A stretch of 64,000 nt of DNA from Pseudomonas fluorescens (lineage in GTDB: Bacteria; Pseudomonadota; Gammaproteobacteria; Pseudomonadales; Pseudomonadaceae): NCBI RefSeq assembly GCF_902497855.1, contig NZ_CABVHU010000002.1, positions 434,001-498,000 on the forward strand, read 5' to 3'. Every line of letters begins with the position of its first letter. The stretch's first letter is position 1. The position numbers and the translations under genes were made by a program. This document shows, piece after piece, positions 48,641 through 61,589 of the stretch. The notes under the pieces are model-generated. The model made no database searches. It saw only the letters and a program-made list of their open reading frames with translations, and was not told the origin of the DNA.

Positions 48641-48880
48641 CAGAGACAGTTGCTCCAGAAGGGTTGCGCGGCATGCTAGGACCCACGTCGGCGGGTGTCA
48701 AGGCACGATGGACGGCCCCTTGCATCGCCCTGTCAGCTTGCGTACAATCGCGCACCCTGAACTTCCTGGGCAGCACCTGCCTTACGCAATTGCAAACGGG
48801 CCTTCCAGCCTTATGCAGCCATGCCAGCCAATACCTCTTCTTATAAAGAGCTGGGTGAGCAGGATTATCGGAGAAATACC

Positions 48881-49195
48881 ATGTCTTATGCAGTAATCGT
48901 TACTGGTGGCAAGCAGTACAAAGTTGCTCCAGGTGAATACCTGAAGATCGAAAAACTGGAAATCGCTACCGGCGAATCCGTTACTTTTGATCGCGTTCTG
49001 TTGGTTGCCAATGGCGACGACGTGAATATCGGCGCTCCAGTTGTTGCTGGCGCTACCGTTGTGGCTGAAGTGATCTCCCAAGGTCGTCACGATAAAGTCC
49101 GCATCATCAAGTTCCGTCGCCGTAAGCACCACATGAAGCGTATGGGCCACCGCCAGTGGTACACCGAGATCAAAATCACCGGTATTCAGGCTTAA
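48881..49195 (+). CDS. rplU: 50S ribosomal protein L21
   Basis: A 104-residue protein read from [20 protein letters not shown], with [16 protein letters not shown] near the end, the L21 rRNA-binding signature. The start follows GGAGAAATACC. rpmA follows 35 bp later. Confidence 0.98.
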   Translation: MSYAVIVTGGKQYKVAPGEYLKIEKLEIATGESVTFDRVLLVANGDDVNIGAPVVAGATVVAEVISQGRHDKVRIIKFRRRKHHMKRMGHRQWYTEIKITGIQA

Positions 49196-49230
49196 TTTCA
49201 GCCTAATTCCTCACTAGGAGAATTGAACTC

Positions 49231-49506
49231 ATGGCACACAAAAAAGCTGGTGGTAGTACCCGTAACGGTCGCGACTCAGAAGCCAAACGCCTTGGCGTGA
49301 AGATGTATGGCGGCCAGGTTATCATTCCGGGCAACATCATCGTGCGTCAGCGCGGCACCCAATTCCACGCTGGCTACGGCGTTGGCATGGGCAAGGATCA
49401 CACTCTGTTCGCTAAAATCGACGGCGTGATCAAGTTCGAAGTAAAAGGCGCCTTCGGTCGCCGTTACGTGAGCATTGTCCCGAAGACTGACGTCGTCGCG
49501 GCATAA
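49231..49506 (+). CDS. rpmA: 50S ribosomal protein L27
   Basis: A 91-residue protein starting [20 protein letters not shown]. The N-terminal tail reaches the peptidyl-transferase centre, and no cleavable extension is present. It follows rplU behind an AGGAGAAT site and is closed by a terminator before obg. Confidence 0.98.
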   Translation: MAHKKAGGSTRNGRDSEAKRLGVKMYGGQVIIPGNIIVRQRGTQFHAGYGVGMGKDHTLFAKIDGVIKFEVKGAFGRRYVSIVPKTDVVAA

Positions 49507-49514
49507 TTACGTAG

Positions 49515-50924
<1,410 letters not shown>

Positions 50925-50943
50925 TTCGTTGCGATAAACTTAA

Positions 50944-50968
50944 GCGCCGCTCACATGAGCGGCGTTTT
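50944..50968 (+). terminator. Terminator of obg
   Basis: CGCCGCTC and GAGCGGCG pair around ACAT and are followed by TTTT. Confidence 0.88.
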
Positions 50969-51061
50969 AGTATCTGGAAATCGATCGTTGGTCACAAATA
51001 ACCACGATTAACGTCACGGGCAGTGCCAGGTCGCGCTGTCCTCAAGCTAAGGTTGAAGATG

Positions 51062-52180
51062 ATGCGGAGCAAGGTGGCAGGTGCGCAGCGTTGGGTCGTG
51101 AAAATCGGCAGCGCGTTGCTGACGGCGGACGGCAAGGGCCTGGATCGCGCGGCAATGGGGGTCTGGGTCGAGCAGATGGTGGCGTTGCATGAGGCGGGCG
51201 TCGAGTTGGTGCTGGTGTCCTCCGGGGCGGTAGCCGCAGGCATGAGCCGTCTGGGCTGGACCGTGCGACCCAGTGCGATGCACGAGTTGCAGGCGGCTGC
51301 CGCCATCGGCCAGATGGGCCTGGTGCAGGCCTGGGAGTCGAGCTTTGCCGAGCATGGCCGGCATACCGCGCAGATTCTCCTGACGCACGATGACCTGTCT
51401 GACCGCAAACGCTACCTGAACGCCCGCAGTACCTTGCGTGCGCTGGTCGAGCTCAAGGTTATCCCGGTCATCAACGAGAACGACACGGTGGTCACTGATG
51501 AAATTCGTTTCGGCGACAACGATACCCTCGCGGCGCTGGTGGCCAACCTGGTCGAAGCTGACTTGCTGGTGATCCTCACCGATCGCGATGGCATGTTCGA
51601 CGCCGACCCGCGTAACAACCCTGGCGCCAACCTAATTTACGAAGCCCGTGCCGATGATCCGGCGCTGGATGCGGTGGCCGGTGGTACCGGTGGCGCGCTG
51701 GGGCGCGGCGGCATGCAGACCAAATTGCGCGCTGCGCGACTGGCGGCGCGCTCCGGTGCGCACACGATCATTGTGGGCGGGCGCCTTGAGCGGGTGCTGG
51801 ATCGCCTCAAGGCGGGCGAGCGGATCGGCACCTTGCTGTCGCCTGAGCGCGGCATGCTGGCGGCGCGCAAGCAATGGCTGGCCGGGCATCTGCAGACCCG
51901 CGGCACGCTGGTGCTGGATGCGGGCGCGGTGACGGCGTTGTCCAAGGGCAACAAGAGTTTGTTGCCGGTGGGTGTCAAGCTCGTCCAGGGTAGTTTTCGG
52001 CGTGGCGAAATGGTGGTCTGCGTCGCGCCGGACGGTCGTGAAATTGCCCGTGGCTTGGCCAACTACAGCGCGCTGGAGGCACAAAAAATCATTGGTCAGT
52101 CGTCTGAGGCGATTGTCAGTCTGTTGGGTTACATGGCGGAGCCGGAGTTGGTTCACCGCGATAACCTGATCCTGGTCTAA
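51062..52180 (+). CDS. proB: Glutamate 5-kinase
   Basis: ProB phosphorylates glutamate in the first step of proline synthesis. The 372-residue form has the kinase domain ([57 protein letters not shown]) and a C-terminal PUA domain (about 275-370). Two adjacent ATGs exist; I took [11 protein letters not shown] as in relatives. It is followed by creA after 11 bp. Confidence 0.97.
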   Translation: MRSKVAGAQRWVVKIGSALLTADGKGLDRAAMGVWVEQMVALHEAGVELVLVSSGAVAAGMSRLGWTVRPSAMHELQAAAAIGQMGLVQAWESSFAEHGRHTAQILLTHDDLSDRKRYLNARSTLRALVELKVIPVINENDTVVTDEIRFGDNDTLAALVANLVEADLLVILTDRDGMFDADPRNNPGANLIYEARADDPALDAVAGGTGGALGRGGMQTKLRAARLAARSGAHTIIVGGRLERVLDRLKAGERIGTLLSPERGMLAARKQWLAGHLQTRGTLVLDAGAVTALSKGNKSLLPVGVKLVQGSFRRGEMVVCVAPDGREIARGLANYSALEAQKIIGQSSEAIVSLLGYMAEPELVHRDNLILV

Positions 52181-52191
52181 GGAATACCTGA

Positions 52192-52656
52192 ATGCGCGTG
52201 GCAAAAGGATGGTTGGGTCTGCTGTTGGCGATGCCGCTGCTGGCCTCGGCCGAGGAGATCGGTCAGGTGTCGACAGTGTTCAAGTTTGTCGGCCCGAACG
52301 ACCGTATCGTGGTCGAAGCCTTTGATGATCCCAAGGTCGAGGGCGTGACCTGCTACCTGTCGCGCGCCAAGACGGGTGGGGTGAAGGGCGGTCTGGGGCT
52401 GGCTGAAGATCGTGCGGAGGCGTCGATTGCTTGCCGTCAGGTCGGGCCAATCAGCTTCAAGGGGGAGCTGAAGGATGGCGACGAAGTGTTCAAGGAGCGC
52501 ACTTCGCTGGTATTCAAGACCATGCAGGTGGTGCGGTTCCTCGACAAGAAGCGCAATACCCTGGTTTATCTGGTCTACAGCGATCGTTTGATTGAAGGCA
52601 GTCCGCAGAATGCGGTGACAGCCATTCCTATCCTGCCATGGGCGCACGTTCAATAA
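52192..52656 (+). CDS. creA: CreA family periplasmic protein
   Basis: A 154-residue protein with a Sec signal ([17 protein letters not shown]) and the CreA core: [51 protein letters not shown]. Two conserved cysteines (VTCYL and IACRQ) could form a disulphide. It follows proB closely and is probably co-transcribed. The family's function is not settled. Confidence 0.93.
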   Translation: MRVAKGWLGLLLAMPLLASAEEIGQVSTVFKFVGPNDRIVVEAFDDPKVEGVTCYLSRAKTGGVKGGLGLAEDRAEASIACRQVGPISFKGELKDGDEVFKERTSLVFKTMQVVRFLDKKRNTLVYLVYSDRLIEGSPQNAVTAIPILPWAHVQ

Positions 52657-52670
52657 GCTGACGCAAATCG

Positions 52671-52796
52671 AAATGTGGGAGCGGCGGTGCGACGATTCGA
52701 CTTGCTCGCGAAGGCGGTGTGTCAGGCGACATTAATGTCATCTGATGCTCCCTCTTCGCGAGCAAGTCGAATCGTCGCACCGCCGCTCCCACATTT
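52671..52796. repeat. 43-bp perfect inverted repeat (extended REP, GTGGGAGC type)
   Basis: 52671-52713 (AAATGTGGGAGCGGCGGTGC...CTCGCGAAG) and 52754-52796 are exact reverse complements over 43 bp with a 40-bp spacer. The outer ends are the GTGGGAGC REP type; the inner CGACTTGCTCGCGAAG is REP-like too. A T run follows on the plus strand, so it can terminate creA transcripts. Confidence 0.92.
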
Positions 52797-52827
52797 TTTT
52801 GCGGTGTGCCTGGTAAATCGCAGGCAA

Positions 52828-52856
52828 TAAAAAACCGACCCTGAGGTCGGTTTTTT
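52828..52856 (-). terminator. Terminator of rpsT
   Basis: ACCGACC and GGTCGGT pair around CTGA, flanked by A and T runs, directly after the rpsT stop on the minus strand. Confidence 0.9.
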
Positions 52857-52870
52857 AACAAGCTTATCGC

Positions 52871-53149
52871 TTATGCGGCAACAGCAAGGTTCAGAGCCTT
52901 GACGTGACCGTTCAGGCGGCTCTTATGACGAGCGGCCTTGTTCTTGTGGATGATGCCTTTATCGGCCATACGGTCGATAACTGGCACGGCCAGAACGTAA
53001 GCAGCTTGAGCTTTTTCAGCGTCTTTTGCGTCAATGGCCTTAACTACATTCTTGATGTAGGTACGAACCATGGAACGCAGGCTGGCGTTGTGGCTGCGAC
53101 GCTTCTCAGCCTGTTTTGCACGTTTTTTGGCGGAAGGTGTGTTGGCCAC
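52871..53149 (-). CDS. rpsT: 30S ribosomal protein S20
   Basis: A 92-residue basic helical protein starting [20 protein letters not shown], with [24 protein letters not shown] ending. It is monocistronic, divergent from murJ across 252 bp, as in many gammaproteobacteria. Confidence 0.98.
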   Translation of the reverse strand: MANTPSAKKRAKQAEKRRSHNASLRSMVRTYIKNVVKAIDAKDAEKAQAAYVLAVPVIDRMADKGIIHKNKAARHKSRLNGHVKALNLAVAA

Positions 53150-53401
53150 CGTCGAGCTCCTCGAAAGACTTTTTAGGAAATAGCAAACAAAATAGGCCGC
53201 GAATCATGCCGATGAGTTGATGTCTTGTCAAGGGCGGTTGAGACGTTCCGCTAAGTGGTAGGTATAAAGAGGCGGGATATTTATTTCCGGCGCTTGACCT
53301 GTAAACTCGCGAGCTTTGGCTCTGTGCTGCTGCGGCGCGGAGTATCGCATAAGTGGGCGCTTTGTTCGCCTGCTGTTTATCGACAGGCACAAACTCTTTC
53401 A

Positions 53402-54940
53402 ATGAATCTGCTCAAATCGTTGGCCGCCGTCAGCTCTATCACGATGATTTCCCGGGTTCTGGGGTTCGTCAGGGACACTTTAATCGCACGGGCATTTGGC
53501 GCGGGGATGGCGACCGACGCCTTCTTTATCGCCTTCAAATTGCCCAATCTGCTGCGCAGGATCTTCGCCGAGGGGGCGTTTTCCCAAGCCTTCGTGCCGA
53601 TTCTGGCGGAATACAAAAGCCAGAAGGGCGAGGAGGCGACGCGGACCTTTATCGCTTATGTCTGCGGCCTGCTGACGCTGGTGCTGGCGCTGGTCACCGT
53701 GCTGGGCATGGTTGCCGCGCCGTGGGTCATCTGGGCGACTGCGCCGGGTTTCACCGATACCCCGGAAAAGTTCGAGCTGACCGTGAGCCTGTTGCGGGTC
53801 ACTTTCCCGTATATATTGCTGATCTCCCTGTCTTCATTGGCCGGCGCGATCCTCAATACGTATAACCGCTTCTCGGTGCCGGCCTTTGTGCCGACGCTGC
53901 TCAACGTCAGCATGATCATCTTTGCGGTGTTCCTGACGCCGTACTTCGATCCGCCGGTCATGGCCCTGGGCTGGGCGGTACTGGTGGGTGGCCTGGCGCA
54001 ATTGCTCTACCAACTGCCGCACCTGAAAAAGATCGGCATGCTGGTACTGCCGCGCCTGAATTTGCGCGACAGCGGGGTCTGGCGGGTGTTGAAGCAGATG
54101 GCGCCAGCGATTCTCGGTGTTTCGGTGAGCCAGATTTCACTGATCATCAACACCATCTTCGCCTCCTTTCTGGTCGCCGGTTCCGTGTCCTGGATGTATT
54201 ACGCCGACCGCTTGATGGAATTGCCGTCCGGTGTGCTGGGCGTGGCTTTGGGCACGATTTTGCTGCCGACCCTTGCCAAGTCCTATGCCAGCAAGGATCG
54301 TCACGAATATTCGCGAATCCTCGACTGGGGTCTGCGCCTGTGCTTCATACTGGTGTTGCCGTGCTCGCTGGCGCTGGGGATCCTGGCGGAGCCGCTGACG
54401 GTCTCACTGTTCCAGTACGGGCAGTTCAGTGCATTCGATGCGGCCATGACTCAGCGCGCTCTGGTCGCCTATTCGATCGGTCTGCTGGGGATTATCGTCA
54501 TCAAAGTGTTGGCTCCGGGCTTTTATGCGCAACAAAACATCCGAACCCCGGTAAAAATCGCGATTTTCACCCTGGTCTGCACCCAGCTGTTCAACCTGGC
54601 GTTGATCGGCCCGCTGGCGCACGCCGGCCTGGCCCTGGCTATCAGCGCCGGTGCCTGCCTCAACGCCGGCCTGTTGTTCTATCAACTGCGCAAGCAGCAG
54701 ATGTACCAGCCGCAGCCTGGCTGGGCGAAATTCGGAGTTAAACTGGTGGTCGCGGTGCTGGTGATGTCCGCGGTCTTGCTGGGCGCGATGCATTTCATGC
54801 CAGCCTGGGATCAGGGGCACATGCTCGAACGATTCCTGCGTCTGGGCGCGCTGGTAACGGCCGGCGTAGTGGCGTATTTCGGCATGTTGCTGTTGATGGG
54901 CTTCCGTTTGCGCGACTTCAATCGCAAGGCGCTGAGCTGA
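53402..54940 (+). CDS. murJ: Lipid II flippase MurJ (MviN)
   Basis: A 512-residue membrane protein that flips lipid II to the periplasmic side for peptidoglycan synthesis. [40 protein letters not shown] and [21 protein letters not shown] form the conserved N-terminal cavity; about 14 helices follow. The ATG at 53402 is preceded by no family-like residues. ribF follows after about 130 bp. Confidence 0.97.
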   Translation: MNLLKSLAAVSSITMISRVLGFVRDTLIARAFGAGMATDAFFIAFKLPNLLRRIFAEGAFSQAFVPILAEYKSQKGEEATRTFIAYVCGLLTLVLALVTVLGMVAAPWVIWATAPGFTDTPEKFELTVSLLRVTFPYILLISLSSLAGAILNTYNRFSVPAFVPTLLNVSMIIFAVFLTPYFDPPVMALGWAVLVGGLAQLLYQLPHLKKIGMLVLPRLNLRDSGVWRVLKQMAPAILGVSVSQISLIINTIFASFLVAGSVSWMYYADRLMELPSGVLGVALGTILLPTLAKSYASKDRHEYSRILDWGLRLCFILVLPCSLALGILAEPLTVSLFQYGQFSAFDAAMTQRALVAYSIGLLGIIVIKVLAPGFYAQQNIRTPVKIAIFTLVCTQLFNLALIGPLAHAGLALAISAGACLNAGLLFYQLRKQQMYQPQPGWAKFGVKLVVAVLVMSAVLLGAMHFMPAWDQGHMLERFLRLGALVTAGVVAYFGMLLLMGFRLRDFNRKALS

Positions 54941-55069
54941 GGTTTCGGCCTCGATAAACATGGGCGGGCCGGCAGTTTTGTCGGTTCGATCACTTTGGGT
55001 TACGGTGTTGCCTGTCGTCGGCCGCCGTGTGTGGTTATAATCGACCACTTTATGAGCAAGAAGCGCGTT

Positions 55070-56020
55070 ATGCAGCTGGTTCGAGGCCTCCACAACCTGC
55101 GCCCCCAGCATCGGGGCTGTGTCGCCACTATTGGCAACTTTGACGGTGTTCACCGTGGTCACCAGGCAATCCTGGCAAGGCTGCGTGAACGTGCGCTCGA
55201 GTTGGGCGTGCCCAGCTGCGTGGTGATTTTCGAGCCGCAGCCGCGAGAATTCTTCGCCCCGGACACGGCACCCGCCCGCCTGGCCCGCCTGCGAGACAAA
55301 TTGCAGCTGCTGGCCCTGGAAGGTGTCGACCGGGTGTTATGCCTGGCGTTCAACCAGCGCTTGAGCAAGCTCAGCGCCAGCGAATTCGTCGATACCATTC
55401 TGGTGGACGGCCTCGGCGTCCAGCATCTGGAGGTCGGTGACGACTTCCGGTTCGGCTGTGACCGGGTAGGGGATTTCGTTTTCCTGCAGCAGGCCGGCGT
55501 CCTGCAAGGCTTTTCTGTCGAAGCCGCGCAAACGGTCGAACTGGACGGCATTCGAGTCAGCAGCACCCAGGTCCGCAATGCCTTGGCCGCTGCCGATTTT
55601 GCCTTGGCCGAGCAGCTGCTCGGTCGCCCGTTCCGGATTGCCGGACGCGTCTTGCACGGCCAGAAGCTGGCCCGCCAGTTGGGTACGCCCACGGCCAACA
55701 TACAACTCAAGCGTCGTCGCGTGCCGTTGACCGGGGTTTACCTGGTCAATGTCGACATCGACGGCAAGACCTGGCCAGGCGTCGCCAATATCGGCGTGCG
55801 ACCCACGGTCCAGGGTGATGGCAAAGCCCACCTTGAAGTGCATCTTTTAGATTTTGCCGGCGATCTGTATGACCGGCGTTTGACGGTGGTTTTCCACCAC
55901 AAGCTGCGTGAAGAGCAGCGTTTCGCCTCTCTGGAGGCGCTTAAGACGGCGATCAATGCGGATGTTGCCGCCGCCCGTGCCCTGTCGCACCTAGCGCCAA
56001 TCGCTAATGAAGAGCCTTAA
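55070..56020 (+). CDS. ribF: Bifunctional riboflavin kinase/FAD synthetase
   Basis: RibF makes FMN from riboflavin and then FAD. The 316-residue protein has the N-terminal adenylyltransferase domain (CVATIGNFDGVHRGHQAI; DDFRFG) and the C-terminal flavokinase domain (LGTPTANI, GVYLVNVDIDGKTWPGVANIG). It is read from MQLVRGLHNLRP as in relatives. ileS begins immediately after the stop. Confidence 0.96.
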   Translation: MQLVRGLHNLRPQHRGCVATIGNFDGVHRGHQAILARLRERALELGVPSCVVIFEPQPREFFAPDTAPARLARLRDKLQLLALEGVDRVLCLAFNQRLSKLSASEFVDTILVDGLGVQHLEVGDDFRFGCDRVGDFVFLQQAGVLQGFSVEAAQTVELDGIRVSSTQVRNALAAADFALAEQLLGRPFRIAGRVLHGQKLARQLGTPTANIQLKRRRVPLTGVYLVNVDIDGKTWPGVANIGVRPTVQGDGKAHLEVHLLDFAGDLYDRRLTVVFHHKLREEQRFASLEALKTAINADVAAARALSHLAPIANEEP

Positions 56021-58852
56021 ATGACCGACTATAAAGCCACGCTAAACCTTCCGGACACCGCCTTCCCTATGAAGGCCGGCCTGCCTCAGCGCGAACCGCA
56101 GATTCTGCAGCGCTGGGACAGCATTGGCCTGTACGGTAAGTTGCGCGAGATTGGCAAGGATCGTCCGAAGTTCGTCCTGCACGACGGTCCTCCGTACGCC
56201 AACGGCACGATTCACATCGGTCATGCGCTGAACAAGATTCTCAAGGACATGATCATTCGCTCGAAAACCCTGTCGGGTTTCGATGCGCCTTATGTTCCGG
56301 GCTGGGACTGCCACGGTCTGCCGATCGAGCACAAAGTCGAAGTGACCCACGGTAAAAACCTGGGCGCGGACAAAACCCGCGAACTGTGCCGTGCCTACGC
56401 CACCGAGCAGATCGAAGGCCAGAAGTCCGAATTCATCCGTCTGGGCGTGTTGGGCGATTTCGCCAACCCGTACAAGACCATGGACTTCAAAAACGAGGCC
56501 GGTGAAATCCGTGCCCTGGCGGAAATCGTCAAGGGCGGTTTCGTGTTCAAGGGTCTGAAGCCTGTGAACTGGTGCTTCGACTGCGGTTCGGCCCTGGCTG
56601 AAGCGGAAGTCGAGTACGAGAACAAGAAGTCCTCGACCATCGACGTGGCGTTCCCGATTGCCGACGAAGCCAAGCTGGCTGCCGCTTTCGGTCTGCCGTC
56701 GCTGGGCAAGCCGGCTTCGATCGTGATCTGGACCACCACCCCGTGGACCATCCCGGCCAACCAGGCACTGAACGTTCACCCGGAATTCAACTACGCCCTG
56801 GTCGACGTCGGCGACAAGCTGCTGGTACTGGCTGAAGAGCTGGTCGAGTCGTGCCTGGCGCGTTACAGCCTGGAAGGCTCGGTCATCGCGACCACTACCG
56901 GTAAAGCGCTGGAACTGATCAATTTCCGTCACCCGTTCTACGATCGCCTGTCGCCGGTTTACCTGGCCGAGTACGTTGAACTGGGCGCCGGCACCGGCGT
57001 GGTTCACTCCGCCCCGGCTTACGGCGTAGACGACTTCGTGACCTGCAAGAAGTACGGCATGGTCAACGACGACATCCTCAATCCGGTCCAAAGCAATGGC
57101 GTTTACGCGACCTCGCTGGAGTTCTTCGGCGGCCAGTTCATCTGGAAGGCCAACCCGGCCATCGTCGACAAGCTGACCGAAGTGGGTGCGCTGCTGCACA
57201 CCACCATCATCGAACACAGCTACATGCACTGCTGGCGTCACAAGACTCCGCTGATCTACCGCGCCACCGCGCAGTGGTTCATCGGCATGGACAAAGAGCC
57301 TGTCAGCGGCGACACCCTGCGCAAGCGGGCGATCAAGGCCATCGAAGAGACAAAGTTCGTTCCGGCCTGGGGTCAGGCGCGCCTGCACTCGATGATTGCC
57401 AACCGTCCGGACTGGTGCATCTCCCGTCAGCGCAACTGGGGCGTGCCGATCCCGTTCTTCCTGAACAAGGAAAGCGGCGAACTGCACCCACGCACCGCCG
57501 AGCTGATGGAAGAAGTCGCCAAGCGCGTCGAAGTCGAAGGCATCGAAGCCTGGTTCAAGATGGACGCCGCCGAGCTGCTCGGTGACGAAGCGCCGCAGTA
57601 CGACAAGATCAGCGACACCCTGGATGTCTGGTTCGATTCGGGCACCACGCACTGGCATGTCCTGCGCGGTTCGCACCCGATGGGCCACGAGACCGGTCCG
57701 CGTGCCGACCTGTACCTGGAAGGCTCTGACCAACACCGTGGCTGGTTCCACTCGTCGTTGCTGACCGGTTGCGCCATCGACAACCACGCGCCATACCGCG
57801 AACTGCTGACCCACGGCTTCACCGTCGATGAGTCCGGCCGCAAGATGTCCAAGTCCTTGGGTAACGTGATCGCGCCGCAAAAGGTCAACGACACCTTGGG
57901 CGCCGACATCATGCGTCTGTGGGTGGCTTCTACCGATTACTCGGGTGAAATGGCGGTTTCCGAGCAGATCCTGCAGCGCAGTGCGGACGCCTACCGGCGT
58001 ATCCGTAACACCGCGCGCTTCCTGCTCTCGAACCTGACCGGCTTCAACCCGGCCACCGACATCCTGCCGGCCGAAGAAATGCTGGCACTGGACCGTTGGG
58101 CCGTGGACCGCACCCTGCTGCTGCAACGCGAGTTGCAAGAGCACTACGGCGAATACCGCTTCTGGAACGTCTACTCCAAGATCCACAACTTCTGCGTGCA
58201 GGAGCTTGGCGGTTTCTACCTGGACATCATCAAGGATCGCCAGTACACCACTGGCGCCAACAGTAAGGCCCGCCGTTCGGCGCAAACCGCGCTGTACCAC
58301 ATCTCCGAAGCGCTGGTGCGCTGGATCGCGCCGATCCTCGCATTCACTGCCGACGAACTGTGGCAGTACCTGCCGGGCGATCGCAACGAGTCCGTGATGC
58401 TCAACACCTGGTACGAAGGCCTGACCGAGCTGCCGGAAGGCGTCGAACTGGACCGCGCCTACTGGGAGCGGATCATGGCCGTCAAAGTGGCCGTCAACAA
58501 AGAAATGGAAATCCAGCGCGCGGCCAAGGCCGTCGGCGGCAACCTGCAAGCCGAAGTGACGCTGTTCGCCGAAGAGGCGCTGAGCGCCGACCTGGCCAAG
58601 CTGAGCAACGAACTACGCTTCGTGCTGATCACCTCGACCGCTACCGTCGCGCCTTTTGTTCAGGCGCCAGCGGACGCGGTAGTCACCGAAGTCGGCGGTT
58701 TGAAGCTGCAAGTGGTCAAGTCGAGCCACGCCAAGTGCGCCCGTTGCTGGCACTGCCGTGAAGACGTCGGCGTGAACCCGGAGCATCCGGAAATCTGCGG
58801 TCGTTGCGTCGACAACATCAGCGGCGCCGGCGAGGTTCGTCACTATGCCTAA
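56021..58852 (+). CDS. ileS: Isoleucine-tRNA ligase
   Basis: A 943-residue class I synthetase charging tRNA-Ile. The HIGH motif is in [13 protein letters not shown], the KMSKS motif in [12 protein letters not shown], the editing domain spans about 190-400, and the C-terminal zinc finger reads [11 protein letters not shown]...CGRCVDN. It is adjacent to ribF (no gap) and overlaps lspA by 8 bp, giving the widely conserved ribF-ileS-lspA-fkpB-ispH order. Confidence 0.98.
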   Translation: MTDYKATLNLPDTAFPMKAGLPQREPQILQRWDSIGLYGKLREIGKDRPKFVLHDGPPYANGTIHIGHALNKILKDMIIRSKTLSGFDAPYVPGWDCHGLPIEHKVEVTHGKNLGADKTRELCRAYATEQIEGQKSEFIRLGVLGDFANPYKTMDFKNEAGEIRALAEIVKGGFVFKGLKPVNWCFDCGSALAEAEVEYENKKSSTIDVAFPIADEAKLAAAFGLPSLGKPASIVIWTTTPWTIPANQALNVHPEFNYALVDVGDKLLVLAEELVESCLARYSLEGSVIATTTGKALELINFRHPFYDRLSPVYLAEYVELGAGTGVVHSAPAYGVDDFVTCKKYGMVNDDILNPVQSNGVYATSLEFFGGQFIWKANPAIVDKLTEVGALLHTTIIEHSYMHCWRHKTPLIYRATAQWFIGMDKEPVSGDTLRKRAIKAIEETKFVPAWGQARLHSMIANRPDWCISRQRNWGVPIPFFLNKESGELHPRTAELMEEVAKRVEVEGIEAWFKMDAAELLGDEAPQYDKISDTLDVWFDSGTTHWHVLRGSHPMGHETGPRADLYLEGSDQHRGWFHSSLLTGCAIDNHAPYRELLTHGFTVDESGRKMSKSLGNVIAPQKVNDTLGADIMRLWVASTDYSGEMAVSEQILQRSADAYRRIRNTARFLLSNLTGFNPATDILPAEEMLALDRWAVDRTLLLQRELQEHYGEYRFWNVYSKIHNFCVQELGGFYLDIIKDRQYTTGANSKARRSAQTALYHISEALVRWIAPILAFTADELWQYLPGDRNESVMLNTWYEGLTELPEGVELDRAYWERIMAVKVAVNKEMEIQRAAKAVGGNLQAEVTLFAEEALSADLAKLSNELRFVLITSTATVAPFVQAPADAVVTEVGGLKLQVVKSSHAKCARCWHCREDVGVNPEHPEICGRCVDNISGAGEVRHYA

Positions 58853-59357
58853 TGCTGCTGGCCGTTTCGGACGGCTGAGCTGGCTCTGGTTGAGTTTGCT
58901 GGTCCTGGTCATTGACCAGGCCAGCAAGTTCTACTTCGAAGGCAAGCTCGAAATGTTCCAGCAGATCGTGGTGATCCCCGATCTGTTCAGCTGGACCCTG
59001 GCCTACAACACGGGCGCGGCATTCAGTTTCCTCGCCGACAGTTCCGGCTGGCAGCGCTGGCTGTTCGCACTGATCGCGATTGTGGTCAGTGCGGTTCTGG
59101 TGGTCTGGCTCAAGCGCCTTGGCCGCAACGAAACCTGGCTGGCCGTCGCGTTGGCGCTGGTGCTGGGTGGCGCGCTGGGCAACCTGTATGACCGCATTGC
59201 TTATGGCCATGTGATCGATTTTATCCTGGTGCATTGGCAGAACCAGTGGCACTTCCCGGCGTTCAACTTCGCCGATAGCGCGATTACTGTAGGTGCTGTC
59301 ATGCTGGCGCTGGATATGTTCAAAACCAAGAAAACCGGAGAAACCGTTCATGACTGA
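58845..59357 (+). CDS. lspA: Lipoprotein signal peptidase
   Basis: LspA (signal peptidase II) removes the signal peptide of prolipoproteins in the inner membrane. The 170-residue protein has four membrane helices, the [11 protein letters not shown] motif, [16 protein letters not shown] and FNFADSAI, which carry the two catalytic aspartates. It overlaps ileS by 8 bp and fkpB by 8 bp. Confidence 0.97.
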   Translation: MPNAAGRFGRLSWLWLSLLVLVIDQASKFYFEGKLEMFQQIVVIPDLFSWTLAYNTGAAFSFLADSSGWQRWLFALIAIVVSAVLVVWLKRLGRNETWLAVALALVLGGALGNLYDRIAYGHVIDFILVHWQNQWHFPAFNFADSAITVGAVMLALDMFKTKKTGETVHD

Positions 59358-59802
59358 ACAGGTATTGGCTGAGCAACGCATCCGCCAGAACACGGAAGTC
59401 ACCTTGCACTTTGCACTGCGCCTGGAGAACGGCGACACCGTCGACAGCACCTTCGACAAAGCCCCGGCGACCTTCAAGGTCGGCGACGGTAACCTGTTGC
59501 CAGGTTTCGAAGCTGCGCTGTTCGGCTTCAAGGCCGGCGACAAGCGTACGCTGACGATTCAACCGGAAAACGCGTTTGGCCAGCCCAACCCGCAGAACGT
59601 GCAGATCATCCCGCGCTCGCAGTTCAAGGACATGGAACTGTCACCGGGTTTGCTGGTGATCTTCAACGATGCGGCCAATACTGAGTTGCCGGGCGTGGTA
59701 AAGGAATTCGATGACGAGCAAGTGACCATCGACTTCAACCATCCGCTGGCTGGCAAGGCATTGACCTTTGACGTCGAGATCATCAGCGTCAAATCGCTGT
59801 AA
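59350..59802 (+). CDS. fkpB: SlpA/FkpB-type FKBP peptidyl-prolyl isomerase
   Basis: A 150-residue SlyD-like FKBP with an insert-in-flap domain (NAFGQPNPQNVQIIPRSQF) and the FKBP part VTLHFALRLENGDTVDSTFD. Start is [13 protein letters not shown], overlapping lspA. It lacks the metal-binding tail of SlyD. It lies in the ileS-lspA-ispH operon, from which it is usually co-transcribed. Confidence 0.95.
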   Translation: MTEQVLAEQRIRQNTEVTLHFALRLENGDTVDSTFDKAPATFKVGDGNLLPGFEAALFGFKAGDKRTLTIQPENAFGQPNPQNVQIIPRSQFKDMELSPGLLVIFNDAANTELPGVVKEFDDEQVTIDFNHPLAGKALTFDVEIISVKSL

Positions 59803-59855
59803 CTGACGAAACCGGCTCGCGGTAACATACGTTCTTTCTGAATCTACGCGGTGTC

Positions 59856-59971
59856 CTGTAGGAGCGAGCTTGCTCGCGATGATCGTTAACGATAGCGCGT
59901 TCGTTCTGAATTAACGCGGTGTCCTGAAGTCCATCGTCGGAACGCCGCCCGGAGCAAGCTCGCTCCTGCAC
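59856..59971. repeat. Degenerate REP-type pair
   Basis: CTGTAGGAGCGAGCTTGCTCGCGAT faces CCGGAGCAAGCTCGCTCCTGCA. The right arm is decayed near its centre, and the phrase ACGCGGTGTCCTG occurs both before and inside the element. Confidence 0.75.
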
Positions 59972-59993
59972 AGGGCAAGACACGAGGCACAGC

Positions 59994-60941
59994 ATGCAAA
60001 TCAAACTCGCCAACCCCCGTGGCTTCTGCGCCGGCGTGGACCGGGCGATCGAAATCGTCAACCGCGCCCTGGAAGTCTTCGGGCCGCCGATCTATGTGCG
60101 TCACGAAGTGGTGCACAACAAGTTCGTCGTCGAAGACCTGCGTGCTCGCGGCGCGATTTTCGTTGAAGAACTGGATCAGGTGCCGGACGACGTCATCGTG
60201 ATCTTCAGCGCCCACGGTGTTTCCCAGGCTGTACGTACCGAAGCGGCCGGCCGTGGCCTCAAGGTTTTCGACGCGACCTGCCCGCTGGTGACCAAGGTGC
60301 ACATCGAGGTGGCGCGCTACAGCCGCGACGGCCGTGAATGCATCCTCATCGGCCACGCCGGTCACCCGGAAGTCGAAGGCACCATGGGCCAGTACGACGG
60401 CAGCAATGGTGGAGCGATCTACCTGGTGGAAGACGAAAAAGACGTCGCTGAGTTGCAAGTGAGCAATCCCGAAAAACTGGCGTTCGTGACCCAGACCACG
60501 CTGTCCATGGATGACACCAGTCGCGTCATCGATGCCCTGCGTGCGCGCTTCCCGGCGATCGGCGGTCCGCGCAAGGACGACATCTGCTACGCCACGCAAA
60601 ACCGTCAGGATGCGGTCAAGCAACTGGCCGACGAATGCGACGTGGTATTGGTGGTCGGTAGCCCGAACAGCTCCAACTCCAATCGCCTGCGTGAGCTTGC
60701 CGAACGCATGGGGACGCCGGCTTACCTGATCGACGGCGCCGAAGATCTGCAGAAGAGCTGGTTCGACGGTGTCGGGCGCATCGGCATCACCGCTGGCGCC
60801 TCCGCACCGGAAGTCCTGGTGCGTGGCGTGATCCAGCAGTTGCAGGCGTGGGGCGCTACCGGGGCCGATGAACTGGCGGGTCGCGAGGAGAACATCACGT
60901 TCTCCATGCCTAAGGAATTACGCGTGCGCTCTTTGCTCTGA
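59994..60941 (+). CDS. ispH: 4-hydroxy-3-methylbut-2-enyl diphosphate reductase
   Basis: IspH (LytB) does the last step of the MEP pathway, giving IPP and DMAPP at a 4Fe-4S cluster. The 315-residue protein has the three cluster cysteines in [21 protein letters not shown] and [11 protein letters not shown], and [11 protein letters not shown]. Its last 24 bp overlap the convergent fimT gene. Confidence 0.97.
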   Translation: MQIKLANPRGFCAGVDRAIEIVNRALEVFGPPIYVRHEVVHNKFVVEDLRARGAIFVEELDQVPDDVIVIFSAHGVSQAVRTEAAGRGLKVFDATCPLVTKVHIEVARYSRDGRECILIGHAGHPEVEGTMGQYDGSNGGAIYLVEDEKDVAELQVSNPEKLAFVTQTTLSMDDTSRVIDALRARFPAIGGPRKDDICYATQNRQDAVKQLADECDVVLVVGSPNSSNSNRLRELAERMGTPAYLIDGAEDLQKSWFDGVGRIGITAGASAPEVLVRGVIQQLQAWGATGADELAGREENITFSMPKELRVRSLL

Positions 60942-61460
60942 GTCTTTTCCTCCCGCGCACAATGCCTGTACGGTTTTTTGACTGCGCAGGCTGACACGAC
61001 CGTTCGAGGCCAGCACCACCTGGTGTTGGCTGATCGGCTCGCGGTCCGCGCAAACATGCAATGTCCCCGCTTGAAAGCCATTGTGCAGCGGTTCGCCCAG
61101 ATTGCTGAAGCGTATGGACGTCCTGACATATTGATTGCCGAAAATCGGCACCCGGGTGCCACTCCGGCGTTCGACCAGCAACGGATTGCTGCTGTCCTCG
61201 TATCCCTTACCATTAACATCCACAATGATCCGCCAGCCTTGGCTCCAGTCGCCGTCGATGGCGTGAATCATGACGGTCTGGCTACGTGTGATCGCTTCGC
61301 TCCTGGCGCTGCGCAGGCCAGCGACCAGCGAGTTCGCCGCTTCCTCGCGATGGTTCGCCTCGGTGAGTGCCGCCAAAGCCGGACTGACCAATGACAGAAC
61401 AATCCCGGTAATTGTCAGTCCCATGAGCAGTTCGATCAGGCTGAAACCTTGCTGACGCAT
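60918..61460 (-). CDS. fimT: Type IV minor pilin-like protein FimT
   Basis: A 180-residue GspH/FimT-type pseudopilin. The prepilin signal is [15 protein letters not shown], with Gly(-1), Phe(+1) and Glu(+5), followed by a hydrophobic helix and a beta-rich domain with the C-terminal cysteines HVCADRE and ALCAGG. FimT proteins have been linked to DNA binding in natural transformation in other gammaproteobacteria. It is divergent from fimU and convergent with ispH, overlapping it by 24 bp. Upstream in-frame codons to 61520 lack pilin features. Confidence 0.88.
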   Translation of the reverse strand: MRQQGFSLIELLMGLTITGIVLSLVSPALAALTEANHREEAANSLVAGLRSARSEAITRSQTVMIHAIDGDWSQGWRIIVDVNGKGYEDSSNPLLVERRSGTRVPIFGNQYVRTSIRFSNLGEPLHNGFQAGTLHVCADREPISQHQVVLASNGRVSLRSQKTVQALCAGGKDSEQRAHA

Positions 61461-61589
61461 GACAACTCCCTCCCTGGAGTGGTACCCCGCACGATCCATG
61501 CGCAGGTAATGGCAAATCAACCGTACATCTGCCGGTCGAATGTTCTAGCGTGTAGAAGCAGGTATAGCCGACGGCTACGGAGGGCAACG

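Noticed and set aside
56042..58549. 835-codon open frame antisense to ileS, and similar ones opposite cstA (20534-22810) and cioB (12423-13976)
   Set aside because: Same composition effect; composition is rich in His/Arg/Gln and no recognisable domain is present.
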